A stretch of DNA of 64,000 bases from the NCBI GenBank assembly GCA_913056165.1, contig CAJXMD010000001.1:1-64000 (forward strand). The letters are read 5' to 3'. This DNA comes from an uncultured Halieaceae bacterium (GTDB lineage Bacteria > Pseudomonadota > Gammaproteobacteria > Pseudomonadales > Halieaceae). The position numbers and the translations under genes were made by a program. This document shows positions 36,373-44,697 of the stretch, in pieces (position 1 is the first letter of the stretch; each line of letters starts with the position of its first letter). The notes under the pieces are model-generated. The model searched no databases. It had not been told where the DNA came from and saw only the letters and a program-made list of their open reading frames with translations.

Positions 36373-36768
36373 TCAGGCGTCATCCTCATCACATACAGAC
36401 TGATAGTCATCCGCGCTCAGCAGCCCCTCAAGCTCAGAGAGATCCTCGGGCTGGACTTTGAATAACCAGCCGTCATTGTAAGGGTCTGAGTTGACCAGCT
36501 CAGGCTCATCCTCAAGGCTTTCGTTAACTGACAAAACCTCACCGGACAGGGGCGAGTAAATATCCGAGGCCGCCTTGACCGATTCCACAACACCGGCTTG
36601 ATCGCCGCCGGCAATATGGTCACCCGGGGTAGGTACCTCGATATAAACCACATCGCCCAACGCGTCCTGTGCGTGCTCGGTAATACCAACGGTAACTGTC
36701 CCGTCCTCTTCAAGTCGCGCCCACTCATGGCTACGTGCATATTTCAGTTCACTCGGGGTGCTGCTCAT
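36373..36768 (-). CDS. gcvH: Glycine cleavage system H protein
   Basis: This is the lipoyl-carrying shuttle of the glycine cleavage complex. The lipoylated Lys65 sits in [16 protein letters not shown], the usual context. [11 protein letters not shown] is the conserved start. No gcvT or gcvP is next to it, unlike E. coli where gcvTHP follows ubiI; only gcvH occupies that spot here. AGGTAA precedes the ATG. Confidence 0.96.
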   Translation of the reverse strand: MSSTPSELKYARSHEWARLEEDGTVTVGITEHAQDALGDVVYIEVPTPGDHIAGGDQAGVVESVKAASDIYSPLSGEVLSVNESLEDEPELVNSDPYNDGWLFKVQPEDLSELEGLLSADDYQSVCDEDDA

Positions 36769-36904
36769 GGCTTACCTGTGTCCTCTACTACTGTCTCAAA
36801 GCGGTTAAAAGAAATCGGCGGCCCTGGGTAACATGGCCGGCAAGATCAAATGGTATACGCTATTCCAGCGGCAGACCATCTGAGTGATGGTATTCTCGGA
36901 GCGG

Positions 36905-38095
36905 TCAACTTACCGCCTGACGTGCGAACCAATCACGCAACCAACCAGCCTGATTCACCCAATTCAACCCAAGGTTACGAAGCACCCGGACAGCGGGATT
37001 CACCGACCCAAATCCTCGCTTGAATCCTTCCATCGCGGCCATCATCGCCAGATTGTCAGTCTTGCGAACCCGCTGAAACCTCTTTAGTGCCTCAGAACTG
37101 CCGACATCTATGGCGCTGGACCAGGCCTGCTCAAGCTCTCCTGCAAGCGCAGCAACATCTTTGAGGCCCAGATTAATCCCTTGCCCCGCTAGAGGATGAA
37201 TCGCATGAGCGGCATCGCCAACCAAGGCGACCCGTCGCGCAATGTAATCGACAGCGTGGCACTGATGAAGGGGAAATGCGGCGCGTGGTCCAACCGCCAG
37301 AACCTCCGGGCAGTTTGGCCCAAGGGCTCGGTTCATTTGCGCAACAAAATCGTCGTCAGAAGCGCTCATTAAGTTCTCCCAGATATCGTTATCGAGAGAC
37401 CAAACGATCGAACAGAGGGCCTTATCAGCGAGAGGCAACAGCGCCAGAGGTCCAGTTGATAAAAATGCCTGATAGCAGGTGTCCTCATGAGAAGCCTCCA
37501 GCTCGACAGTTCCCACAATCGCATGTTGGTTATAAGACCATGCGCGAACCGGGAGTGATACCAACTCTCTTATCGTGGATCGGCCGCCGTCTGCACCCAC
37601 CAAGAGTGACGCCTCAATTTTCGCACCACTCGCCAGCGTTGCGTTAACAGCCCCATCGGCAACGTCCACCGCACTGACGCCGTCATCCCAGCTCACCGTG
37701 ATGCGCTTGCGGCGATCGACCCCTGCCAGCAGTGCATTGATAATGAGCCGGTTCTCCACAATGTGCCCAAGCGTGGAAGCGCCGAGCTGGGCAGCGGAAA
37801 AGTTTATGTGCCCTGTGCCCTCAGCATCCCAAACTGACATCTGCTGGTACGGACCAACACGCACTTGAGCGATGTCGTCCCATACCCCCAGATGGTCAAG
37901 CAGGGACGTGGAAGCCGCTGTTAAGGCGCTGACTCTCGCGTCCCAGCCCGCCAACCCTGAATCAGTGTCCGGCAACTTGGGTCTGGCACCGCGCTCCACT
38001 ACATGGACACTCATACCGGCGTCCGCCAACCCCAGCGCGAGGGCAAGCCCCGCTATACCTGCACCTCCAATGACGATATCGACAGATTGGCTCAC
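36905..38095 (-). CDS. ubiI: UbiI/VisC-type FAD monooxygenase
   Basis: This flavin hydroxylase of the UbiH/UbiI/UbiF family acts in ubiquinone biosynthesis; UbiI hydroxylates C5. It has the FAD fold VIGGAGIAGLALALGLA, the DG motif LLVGADGGRSTIRE, and GDAAHAIHPLAGQGINLGLKD. The GTG start overlaps the ubiH stop by four bases. Distinguishing UbiI from UbiF by sequence alone is not certain, but the position next to ubiH matches UbiI of E. coli. Confidence 0.9.
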   Translation of the reverse strand: MSQSVDIVIGGAGIAGLALALGLADAGMSVHVVERGARPKLPDTDSGLAGWDARVSALTAASTSLLDHLGVWDDIAQVRVGPYQQMSVWDAEGTGHINFSAAQLGASTLGHIVENRLIINALLAGVDRRKRITVSWDDGVSAVDVADGAVNATLASGAKIEASLLVGADGGRSTIRELVSLPVRAWSYNQHAIVGTVELEASHEDTCYQAFLSTGPLALLPLADKALCSIVWSLDNDIWENLMSASDDDFVAQMNRALGPNCPEVLAVGPRAAFPLHQCHAVDYIARRVALVGDAAHAIHPLAGQGINLGLKDVAALAGELEQAWSSAIDVGSSEALKRFQRVRKTDNLAMMAAMEGFKRGFGSVNPAVRVLRNLGLNWVNQAGWLRDWFARQAVS

Positions 38096-39312
38096 GAGGT
38101 CACCTTGAGGGCCTTGTTCGCTAAACGCCTGCCCCCGGTACCACGCCGAGCGATGTAGCGGCGCAGCGGGCTCAAGGTATCAAGGCTTGCCAACGCTATG
38201 TCTCTGGGCAAATCCAGTAGTGGGCCGCGACGCGCAAAGAGTGTCGACAACATGTCGGTTGCTCCGACGGTTTCCTGCTGATCCTGGCGCACCCGCGCCG
38301 CAAAGGTCTGCAATGCAGCTGGTACACACAAGGCCTTGGTACCAGTCAGCTGCTCACGGAAGGCCGCCCCGAGATGCCAGGCATCGCGCAAGGACAAGTT
38401 CAGCCCCTGACCTGCTACGGGATGAAGTCCATGGGCGGCATTGCCAGCCAAAAGAAAGCCTGACCTGACCTGCTCCTTGGCCAGCACCCGGTCGAGGGTC
38501 CAGCCCGTCCGCTTGCCCACCGCAAGCACCTTACCCAAGCGCCAGCCGACAGCCTGCTGCAACCCACTACAAAACTCATCATCTTCAGAAAACTCGAGGG
38601 CTTCAGCCTGTTCCTCCGACATCGACCAAACTACATTGAAACGACTCCCCGTCGATCCCGACTGATCTGGAAGAGGGAGTAACGCCAGAGGCCCATAGGG
38701 CGTAAATCGCTCCCAGGCTATCCCTCGTTGCTCAGCACTGAAAAGGACATTTGCCACCACCGCGCGTTGCCCCGTGCACCGAATATCCACGTCGATCCCT
38801 AATTTTTCTCGTAGCGGGGAGTGACTGCCATCCGCAACGATGACCAAATCTGCGGACAGGGAGTCACCGGTGGATAGGATCAACCTGGGCGGCGCTTCAC
38901 GCTCAAGTGAGGCCACATCGACAGGGGCTTGCAATTCGATATCGAGGGCCTGAGCACGCTCCAAAAAAGCGTGGCCCAGATGATGGTTTTCGATAACAAA
39001 CCCTAGCGTGTCTTCCTCGCTACCGACATCAGCCGGTTGCAACAGACCGCTACCAAATCGCTGCTGATTGGAGACATGTATTTGCCTGATGACCCCGAGC
39101 TTCGTTGCAAGGGATGACCACAGCCCCCAAGCCTCAAAAATTCCTTTGCTAACCAGATTCAGCGCCGACGCTCGGCTGTCAAGCGGGCTCGGCGTGCCGG
39201 TGGGCGGGAGTCGAGCCTCCAGCACGGTCACCTTGACATCATCCGATATATGACGGAGGGCGATCGCAAATGCGAGCCCTACCATTCCTCCGCCTGCAAT
39301 TAGGACCCTCAA
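38092..39312 (-). CDS. ubiH: UbiH-type FAD monooxygenase
   Basis: This is a 2-octaprenyl-6-methoxyphenol hydroxylase-like enzyme of ubiquinone synthesis. It starts LIAGGGMVGLAFAIALR, has LVIVADGSHSPLREKLGI and the block GNAAHGLHPVAGQGLNLSLRD, whose GNAA form is typical of UbiH. The start is TTG at 39312, six bases after the pepP stop; no ATG is available, so coupling to pepP translation probably drives expression. Confidence 0.91.
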   Translation of the reverse strand: MRVLIAGGGMVGLAFAIALRHISDDVKVTVLEARLPPTGTPSPLDSRASALNLVSKGIFEAWGLWSSLATKLGVIRQIHVSNQQRFGSGLLQPADVGSEEDTLGFVIENHHLGHAFLERAQALDIELQAPVDVASLEREAPPRLILSTGDSLSADLVIVADGSHSPLREKLGIDVDIRCTGQRAVVANVLFSAEQRGIAWERFTPYGPLALLPLPDQSGSTGSRFNVVWSMSEEQAEALEFSEDDEFCSGLQQAVGWRLGKVLAVGKRTGWTLDRVLAKEQVRSGFLLAGNAAHGLHPVAGQGLNLSLRDAWHLGAAFREQLTGTKALCVPAALQTFAARVRQDQQETVGATDMLSTLFARRGPLLDLPRDIALASLDTLSPLRRYIARRGTGGRRLANKALKVTS

Positions 39313-39318
39313 GAGAAG

Positions 39319-40635
39319 CTAGCCTATCGCCATCAACGCTTCAATTTCGCCTGCGGTTTTGGGCACGCCAGCGGTCAGTACCTCACAACCCGTGGCGGTG
39401 ACTGCGACGTCATCTTCAATCCTGACCCCAATACCTCGCCACTTTTTTGCCACTTTGGTATTCGTGGGTGATATGTAAATCCCAGGCTCTATGGTCAATA
39501 CCATACCGGGCTCCAGCTGACGCCACTTGCCATCGATGCGGTAATCCCCAACATCGTGGACATCCATTCCCAGCCAGTGTCCAGCGCGATGCATGTAAAA
39601 ATCCCGATAGGCCTCTGATTTAATCAGGGCTTTTTCGCTCCCCTTGAGCAATCCGAGCTCAATCAGGCCACGAGTGATCACCCTGACGGTCGCGTCGTGG
39701 GGCTGATTCCATGTATTACCGGGCTTTACCTTTGCTATCGCTGCGAGTTGAGCCTTGAGCACCAGGTCGTAAATAGCGCGTTGCTCAGGGGAGAACTGCC
39801 CGCCAACAGGGAAAGTCCGCGTGATATCCGCAGCATAACCTGCGTATTCGCAGCCCGCGTCAATAAGGACCAGCTCACCATCCTTTAGCTTGTCGGCATT
39901 TTCCGTGTAATGGAGCACACAGGCGTTGGCACCAGCACCAACAATGCTGTTGTAGGCTGGCGCCCGGGCCCCATGTTCGCCAAACTCATGGAGGATGGCG
40001 TTTTCCAAATGATACTCGCTGCGACCTGGGCGGCATTCCCGCATCGCCCGCACGTGGGCCTGTGCTGAGATATCACCCGCTCGTCGCATCAGGCGAAGCT
40101 CACCCGCACTTTTGATCAACCGTTGCTCGTGTAATAGAAAAGCGAGATCGGTGAAATCACCCGGGGGCTTAGCGCCGGTTCTGACCTGGCTTTTGATCTG
40201 GTTTACCCACCCCATCACGCGACGGTCAAAGTGATCGCTGTGCCCCATCGAGTAGTAAATGTGCCGCTTGCCCTCTATTAGGCCAGGCAGAATGTCATCA
40301 AGGTCATCTATCGGGAAAGCATCATCCATCCCGAAGTCTGTAACGACTCCCTCAGGCCCTGCCCGATAGCCATTCCAAAGCTCCATTTCCGGATCCCGAT
40401 CACGGCAAAACATGACTACCTGCCCAGATTTGCGTCCGGGAATAAGTGCGAGTACCGCGTCCGGCTCGTTAAAGCCCGTGAGGTACAAAAAGTCACTGTC
40501 CTGGCGGAAGGGGTACTCAGTGTCACGGCTACGAGTGCATTCAGCAGCCGCTGGCACAAGCGCAATACTATTGCTGTTCATCATCGCCATTAGATGACGG
40601 CGGCGGCGGGCAAACTCTGCTTTACTGATTTTCAC
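39319..40635 (-). CDS. pepP: Xaa-Pro aminopeptidase P
   Basis: This dinuclear-metal peptidase removes N-terminal residues before proline. It has an N-terminal creatinase-like domain and the pita-bread fold with metal ligands in DAGCEYAGYAADITRTFPV (Asp, Asp), HRAGHWLGMDVHDVG (His), LTIEPGIY (Glu) and VRIEDDV (Glu). The frame extends to 40686, overlapping ygfB, but the GTG at 40635 has AAGGA eight bases upstream and begins KISKAEFARRR, as in PepP; this leaves a 22-base gap from ygfB. Order ygfB-pepP-ubiH-ubiI is as in E. coli. Confidence 0.96.
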   Translation of the reverse strand: MKISKAEFARRRRHLMAMMNSNSIALVPAAAECTRSRDTEYPFRQDSDFLYLTGFNEPDAVLALIPGRKSGQVVMFCRDRDPEMELWNGYRAGPEGVVTDFGMDDAFPIDDLDDILPGLIEGKRHIYYSMGHSDHFDRRVMGWVNQIKSQVRTGAKPPGDFTDLAFLLHEQRLIKSAGELRLMRRAGDISAQAHVRAMRECRPGRSEYHLENAILHEFGEHGARAPAYNSIVGAGANACVLHYTENADKLKDGELVLIDAGCEYAGYAADITRTFPVGGQFSPEQRAIYDLVLKAQLAAIAKVKPGNTWNQPHDATVRVITRGLIELGLLKGSEKALIKSEAYRDFYMHRAGHWLGMDVHDVGDYRIDGKWRQLEPGMVLTIEPGIYISPTNTKVAKKWRGIGVRIEDDVAVTATGCEVLTAGVPKTAGEIEALMAIG

Positions 40636-40657
40636 GGTGGTTCCTTTCTTATTGGGA

Positions 40658-41239
40658 TTAGCTGTCTTGGTCGTTGAAGGCGTCAATGACGGTATTCAGG
40701 GCGGCCATTCTGAGGTACTCCACAAGCTCTTCCAAGTCGCGCTCGGCCTCATCACTTTCTGACTCCTCGACATCAATCTGCGCAATAGCGGCAAAGTCCT
40801 TGAGCGCCTCTGCCGCCGTGGGGTCAACGGCCTCAGAGGCGGAATTCGCAGCGCTGATGGCCTGAGTGAAGCCGGTGAGAAATCCCGATGCCCAGCTCCC
40901 GACTGAGGTAAGCCGATGATGAAACTCGTCCTCATCGTCAGGTAACAGTGGGGTGAAGGCAAAGTCGGTATCACGAATCGCAGACACCGTCGCCCCGGAT
41001 AGCCTTTTAACGAACTCGGCCACCTCACCCTGCAAATCCACCGCCAGCGCTTTTTCCAAAATAGACAATGCACCATCGAGATTCGCCTCTGAAGACAATG
41101 GGTGACCTGCGCTCAACAAGCCCAATAAGGCGCCGTGTAATTCGGACGGATTCAACGTGAGACCCATGCCAAGTAGCACGTCTGCAGCCTCAGACCAGCT
41201 GGGCATTTCCTCGTATTCACCAAGACGGTCTAAAAACAA
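40658..41239 (-). CDS. ygfB: UPF0149 (YgfB/YecA) family protein
   Basis: This protein of about 193 residues belongs to UPF0149. It has LGMGLTLNPSELHGALLGLL and SWASGFLTGFTQAI, conserved positions of YgfB. Start is unclear: TTG at 41239 has the excellent site GGGAGG about five bases upstream; an ATG at 41206 and a TTG at 41296 are alternatives. YgfB proteins are linked to control of AmpD-related gene expression in Pseudomonas; the function here is unproven. Confidence 0.85.
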   Translation of the reverse strand: MFLDRLGEYEEMPSWSEAADVLLGMGLTLNPSELHGALLGLLSAGHPLSSEANLDGALSILEKALAVDLQGEVAEFVKRLSGATVSAIRDTDFAFTPLLPDDEDEFHHRLTSVGSWASGFLTGFTQAISAANSASEAVDPTAAEALKDFAAIAQIDVEESESDEAERDLEELVEYLRMAALNTVIDAFNDQDS

Positions 41240-41358
41240 AACGCCTCCCGCACCTCTGCACTGATGACTAAGACTTGTTATGAAATCCTGAAACAACTGT
41301 ATTCCAATTTGCTTGTAATCATTTAAGCAGCAGACTGAATTTCATCAAGATTTCATCA

Positions 41359-41387
41359 TTGACCGCCAGTAGGGCTCCACCTATAGT
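41359..41387 (+). promoter_or_regulatory. Sigma-70 promoter of the TIGR02449-zapA operon
   Basis: TTGACC at 41359-41364 and TATAGT at 41382-41387 are separated by 17 bases, close to consensus. Transcription would begin around 41394. This places the GTG at 41400 only about six bases into the transcript and makes the GTG at 41418 the better start for the first gene. Confidence 0.7.
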
Positions 41388-41417
41388 GGCGACTGTTAAG
41401 TGCCAAGTGTAATCGCC

Positions 41418-41627
41418 GTGGCTGAGAAACTCATCCAAGCTCTCGAAAATAAAGTTGCTGACCTTATCGGACTGAGCCGAGACCTGAATCGTGAAAATCG
41501 GCAACTGAAATTGCGACTCGCCGAACTGCAGCGAGAGCGCCGGGAGCTGCTCGAACGTCAACGACAGGCAGGAGACCACATCAACTCTACCCTGGACAGG
41601 CTCCGCAAGATTGAGGGTGGCGCATGA
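41418..41627 (+). CDS. TIGR02449-type small coiled-coil protein
   Basis: This protein of about 69 residues is a predicted coiled coil (KLIQALENKVADLIGLSRDLNRENRQLK), matching the small family found directly upstream of zapA in many gammaproteobacteria. Function is unknown; co-occurrence with ZapA suggests a cell-division link. GTG at 41418 is chosen because the upstream promoter would start the RNA near 41394; the frame also has GTG at 41400. Its stop overlaps the zapA ATG by four bases. Confidence 0.82.
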   Translation: MAEKLIQALENKVADLIGLSRDLNRENRQLKLRLAELQRERRELLERQRQAGDHINSTLDRLRKIEGGA

Positions 41628-41941
41628 CACGGACGCCGACAATCAGCGTTGAAATCCTCGACAAAGAATATCAGGTTGCTTGCCCGCCGGACCAAGAACG
41701 GGAATTGGCTGCCGCAGCACACCACCTAGACCAGCAGATGCGCGATATCAGGGCGACCGGCAAAGTGATCGGGCTGGAGCGAGTTGCCATTATGGCGGCC
41801 CTGAACCTTAGTCATGAGGTGCTTGGACTCAAGGGCGGCGAGGCCCCTGCCCAGCTTGACGGACACGAGGACCGTATCAAAGCCGTTACCAGCCAACTCG
41901 ACGAAGCTCTGTACCAGCTCCGTCAATTGGAAATCAACTAA
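41624..41941 (+). CDS. zapA: Cell-division protein ZapA
   Basis: This 105-residue FtsZ-ring stabiliser has the N-terminal strand SVEILDKEYQVACPPDQERELAAAA and a C-terminal coiled coil (LDEALYQLRQLE). It crosslinks FtsZ protofilaments. It is immediately followed by the 6S RNA gene, as in E. coli. Its start overlaps the preceding gene (ATGA), which suggests coupled translation. Confidence 0.95.
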   Translation: MTRTPTISVEILDKEYQVACPPDQERELAAAAHHLDQQMRDIRATGKVIGLERVAIMAALNLSHEVLGLKGGEAPAQLDGHEDRIKAVTSQLDEALYQLRQLEIN

Positions 41942-41954
41942 CTTAAAAATCGGC

Positions 41955-41960
41955 TATACT
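41955..41960 (+). promoter_or_regulatory. -10 box of the 6S RNA gene
   Basis: TATACT lies 6 bases before the predicted 5' end of 6S RNA. No good -35 hexamer is found 16-18 bases upstream; TTGGAA at 41927-41932 is 22 bases away. Read-through from zapA may also contribute. Confidence 0.5.
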
Positions 41961-41965
41961 GAGGT

Positions 41966-42141
41966 CATTCCTGGCGTATTCGCCAGACAGTCAGTCCTCG
42001 AGCCGATAATGCATTACCCGGGGACCACTGAACGCCGTTGTTGTGCATGTCCGGCATGACCGGAAAGCCTGATACGGCTCGGCGGTCACCACCTTGAGCC
42101 GCAGGGTTCAAGGGCGACACTGTCAGCGGTACGTTGGGATG
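41966..42141 (+). ncRNA. ssrS: 6S RNA
   Basis: This RNA binds sigma-70 RNA polymerase and mimics an open promoter. The ends pair: CATTCC plus GGCGTA on the left match TACGTTGGGATG on the right with G-U pairs and one bulge. The interior has GAGCCGATAATGCATTACC and, on the other side, the conserved CCTTGAGCC...GGGTTCAAGGG block of 6S RNA. Position between zapA and 5-formyl-THF cyclo-ligase is the same as in E. coli. The ends are estimated from the pairing. Confidence 0.92.
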
Positions 42142-42161
42142 TTTATCTCCAGAATTTCACC

Positions 42162-42731
42162 ATGACATCAGATATCTCGACAAAATCTGATTGGCGGCAG
42201 CACATGAAAGCGGTGCGCCACACCGCCAGCAGACCAGATACCCGCACCGATAAACTCCTAGTTCACCTCGACAGCCTCTCTTTTTGGCGAACAGCCAGTG
42301 TGATTGCCAGTTATCGCGCGATTAGCGATGAACTGGACGTTAGCCTCATTGACCAACACGCATTGGCATCTGGCAGAACAGTTGTTTACCCAGCGGTTGT
42401 TGGTCGCGGCCTCATGGAGTTCAGAGTCTGGTCAGCGGATGCGCCGCTTCAACAAGGGCAGATGGGTTTGCATGAACCCGCCTTGGGGGCGGAGGTGATT
42501 CCCGCGGAGAAGATAGACTTTTTTCTCATTCCACTGCTGGCCTGTGACGCAAGGGGCTACCGACTTGGCTATGGAGGAGGCTACTACGACCGGGCACTGG
42601 TGACGTCACGGGGTTTTCGCTGTGGCGTAGGCTACGGAGACCAATACGTGGCGTCATTGCCGGCAGAGAAGCACGACCAACGCCTCGACGCCTTCCTATC
42701 GGAGAAGGGCATCAACAGATTTGACAGCTAA
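42162..42731 (+). CDS. fau: 5-formyltetrahydrofolate cyclo-ligase
   Basis: This enzyme converts 5-formyl-THF to 5,10-methenyl-THF with ATP. It has WRQHMKAVR at the start and the ATP-binding YRLGYGGGYYDR near residue 130. Length is 189 aa. It lies 20 bases after the end of 6S RNA; in E. coli the ssrS-fau transcript is processed to 6S RNA, and the same is likely here. The start ATG is chosen by frame; no strong ribosome site is visible. Confidence 0.95.
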   Translation: MTSDISTKSDWRQHMKAVRHTASRPDTRTDKLLVHLDSLSFWRTASVIASYRAISDELDVSLIDQHALASGRTVVYPAVVGRGLMEFRVWSADAPLQQGQMGLHEPALGAEVIPAEKIDFFLIPLLACDARGYRLGYGGGYYDRALVTSRGFRCGVGYGDQYVASLPAEKHDQRLDAFLSEKGINRFDS

Positions 42732-42744
42732 TTCACGCGGGAAG

Positions 42745-42921
42745 CTATTGAACAACAATGCCCGCTTGCTGAGGTTGCATCGAACTGGGGTTATCGCCCA
42801 TCAGCGAGGACGTCGCCATCCCCAAGGCAACAATCAATATTAGCCCCCAGATTAGTCCGGGTGTTTTTCTTTGATAATTCACTACACTCGGCGCTAGACC
42901 TTGTGACAGCCTTAACGCCAT
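42745..42921 (-). CDS. Possible small single-pass membrane protein
   Basis: This ORF of 58 residues has one hydrophobic segment (LIWGLILIVALGMATSSLMG) with a basic N-terminal side and an acidic/polar C-terminal tail. The frame opens at 42981; the ATG at 42921 is preceded directly by AGGGGG, which is too close for a good ribosome site, and a GTG 13 codons on is an alternative. It lies between two converging genes, so it could be chance. Low certainty. Confidence 0.4.
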   Translation of the reverse strand: MALRLSQGLAPSVVNYQRKTPGLIWGLILIVALGMATSSLMGDNPSSMQPQQAGIVVQ

Positions 42922-42934
42922 CCCCCTACACAAG

Positions 42935-42943
42935 TTATCCACA
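42935..42943 (+). promoter_or_regulatory. Consensus DnaA box (9-mer)
   Basis: TTATCCACA is an exact match to the strong DnaA-box consensus, and a second copy with two mismatches (CTGTCCACA) begins about 23 bases farther on. A single 9-mer can occur by chance; two similar sites in 35 bases are worth noting, but there is no other origin-like feature. Confidence 0.4.
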
Positions 42944-43034
42944 AGGTCGACCAGTTTCTGTCCACAACCACAGAATGTCAACCAAGAATCGGCCCTAAGT
43001 CCCTAACCCAGATCGACTATCTGGCGAAAATAAG

Positions 43035-44552
43035 CTAGCGCAAATAAGCCTCGTAAGCAGGATTATCTGTTTCTTCCCAAAAACGATAGCCCACTCCGAT
43101 GATCGCGGACTTCAGAGCGCCGCGTTTACCCGGAGGGACAACCAAGCCCACCAGTACCCGGCCATACGCTGCACCATGATTCCGGTAGTGGAACAAAGAA
43201 ATACTGAAATCCTTGCCCAGAGCCGACAAAAATTTGTGGAGTGCACCCGGCCGCTCAGGGAACTCGACGCGGTAAATGGCCTCTTCCCCTAGGTCCGATG
43301 GAGCGTGACCCCCCACCATGTGCCGAACATGCAGCTTGGCCGTCTCGTTGTCGGAGAGGTCCTGAACCTCATAGCCACTGGCCACAAGTTTGTCGATCAA
43401 CGTGTCGAGATCATCGCTGTGGGGCGTGGTAGAGAGACCGACAAAGACTCGGGCACCCTCCGGGCCTTGATAGCGATAGTTGAACTCGGTGATGTTTCTG
43501 CGACCGAGCACGCTACAAAAACGCCTGAACGCGCCCGGTTGCTCAGGGATTGAGACGCTGATTACTGCCTCTCGACGCTCACCAATCTCGGTGCGCTCGG
43601 AGATATAACGAAGCCGATCGAAGTTGGTGTTGGCACCGCTTACGGTCGCCGCCATCGAGGCGCCCTCAATCTGGTGATCGAGAGCATACTTTTTCATGCC
43701 CGCCACCGCGAGGGCTCCCGCAGGTTCCGCAATCGCCCGTGTGTCCTCAAAGATGTCCTTGACCCCGGCACAGATCTCGTCGGTTGATACTGTAATCACG
43801 TCATCTACATAGGCCTGTATCAGCCGAAAGGTTTCCTTGCCCACCTGGGCAACAGCACAACCATCTGCAAATAAACCAACCTCCTTCAAGGTCACGCGAC
43901 GACCTCGGTCCAGAGCTGCCCGGGTGCAGGCCGCGTCCTCTGGCTCAACCCCAATAATTTTGACGCTTGGCCAGACATAGCGCAGGTAAACCGCCATGCC
44001 GCCAATGAGACCGCCACCCCCTAAACACACAAAAACGTAATCGAGCGGCGCTCTGGCCTGCCGCGCCAGCTCGACCGCAATGGTCCCCTGACCGGCAATG
44101 ACCTCGGGATCGTCAAAAGGATGGATAAATGTAAGCCCCTCCGCAGACACCAGCGCCTTTGCTTTCGCTGCTGCCTCATCGAAGGTGTCGCCATGCAGGA
44201 TCACAGTGGCACCAAACCGCTTCACGGCATCGACCTTGATCGCGGGCGTTGTTACGGGCATCACTATTTTTGCCTTGGCGTTCAGCCGCTGTGCAGCAAG
44301 CGCGACTCCCTGCGCATGGTTACCCGCAGAAGCCGCGACGACCCCTGAAGCCAGCGCTTCGCCACTCAAACTGGCCATTTTGTTGTAGGCACCGCGGCAC
44401 TTGAAGGAAAACACAGGCTGTAGGTCCTCCCGTTTCAGCCAGACAGTGTTAGCCAACCGCGCCGACATCATCGGCGCATGCTCGAGGGGCGTTTCCCGCG
44501 CCACGTCATAAACACGTGCATTGAGAATTCGTTTGATGTAAGCGTCGGGCAT
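43035..44552 (-). CDS. ilvA: Threonine ammonia-lyase, biosynthetic
   Basis: This PLP enzyme deaminates threonine to 2-oxobutanoate, the first step of isoleucine synthesis. The PLP lysine is in SFKCRGAYNKM, with SAGNHAQGVA and GGGGLIGG. Two C-terminal ACT-like regulatory domains follow (about residues 330-410 and 425-505), as in feedback-regulated IlvA. The frame extends to 44630, but the ATG at 44552 gives 505 aa and the typical DAYIKRILNARVYDVA start. It is divergent from the transketolase gene. Confidence 0.96.
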   Translation of the reverse strand: MPDAYIKRILNARVYDVARETPLEHAPMMSARLANTVWLKREDLQPVFSFKCRGAYNKMASLSGEALASGVVAASAGNHAQGVALAAQRLNAKAKIVMPVTTPAIKVDAVKRFGATVILHGDTFDEAAAKAKALVSAEGLTFIHPFDDPEVIAGQGTIAVELARQARAPLDYVFVCLGGGGLIGGMAVYLRYVWPSVKIIGVEPEDAACTRAALDRGRRVTLKEVGLFADGCAVAQVGKETFRLIQAYVDDVITVSTDEICAGVKDIFEDTRAIAEPAGALAVAGMKKYALDHQIEGASMAATVSGANTNFDRLRYISERTEIGERREAVISVSIPEQPGAFRRFCSVLGRRNITEFNYRYQGPEGARVFVGLSTTPHSDDLDTLIDKLVASGYEVQDLSDNETAKLHVRHMVGGHAPSDLGEEAIYRVEFPERPGALHKFLSALGKDFSISLFHYRNHGAAYGRVLVGLVVPPGKRGALKSAIIGVGYRFWEETDNPAYEAYLR

Positions 44553-44630
44553 ACCGAATTTCCAGATCCCTATCTCGCTCCGATCATAAGCACTTAGTAC
44601 GCCTGAGTCATGGCAAAGTCGCGGTAACAT

Positions 44631-44659
44631 TTGCTAGCGGGCGCTGCATCAATGACAAT
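44631..44659 (+). promoter_or_regulatory. Candidate promoter of the tkt-epd-pgk-fba operon
   Basis: TTGCTA at 44631-44636 and GACAAT at 44654-44659 are spaced by 17 bases; each matches four of six consensus positions. The site is 39 bases before the tkt ATG. Plausible but not proven. Confidence 0.4.
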
Positions 44660-44697
44660 AGCGCTCCTCAAACATACCCTAGGTCACCGGAGCCAAC

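Larger units (their letters stand above)
42732..43034. other. Convergent intergenic region between fau and ilvA with DnaA-box-like sites
   Basis: About 300 bases between the stops of fau and ilvA hold only the small membrane-protein candidate and a DnaA box matching consensus at 42935-42943, plus a weaker copy near 42959. No terminator hairpin was found. Confidence 0.5.

Noticed and set aside
36769-36904. Possible glycine riboswitch before gcvH
   Set aside because: The 136 bases contain no tandem glycine-aptamer core; only a 6-bp inverted repeat (ACCATC/GATGGT) without further support.
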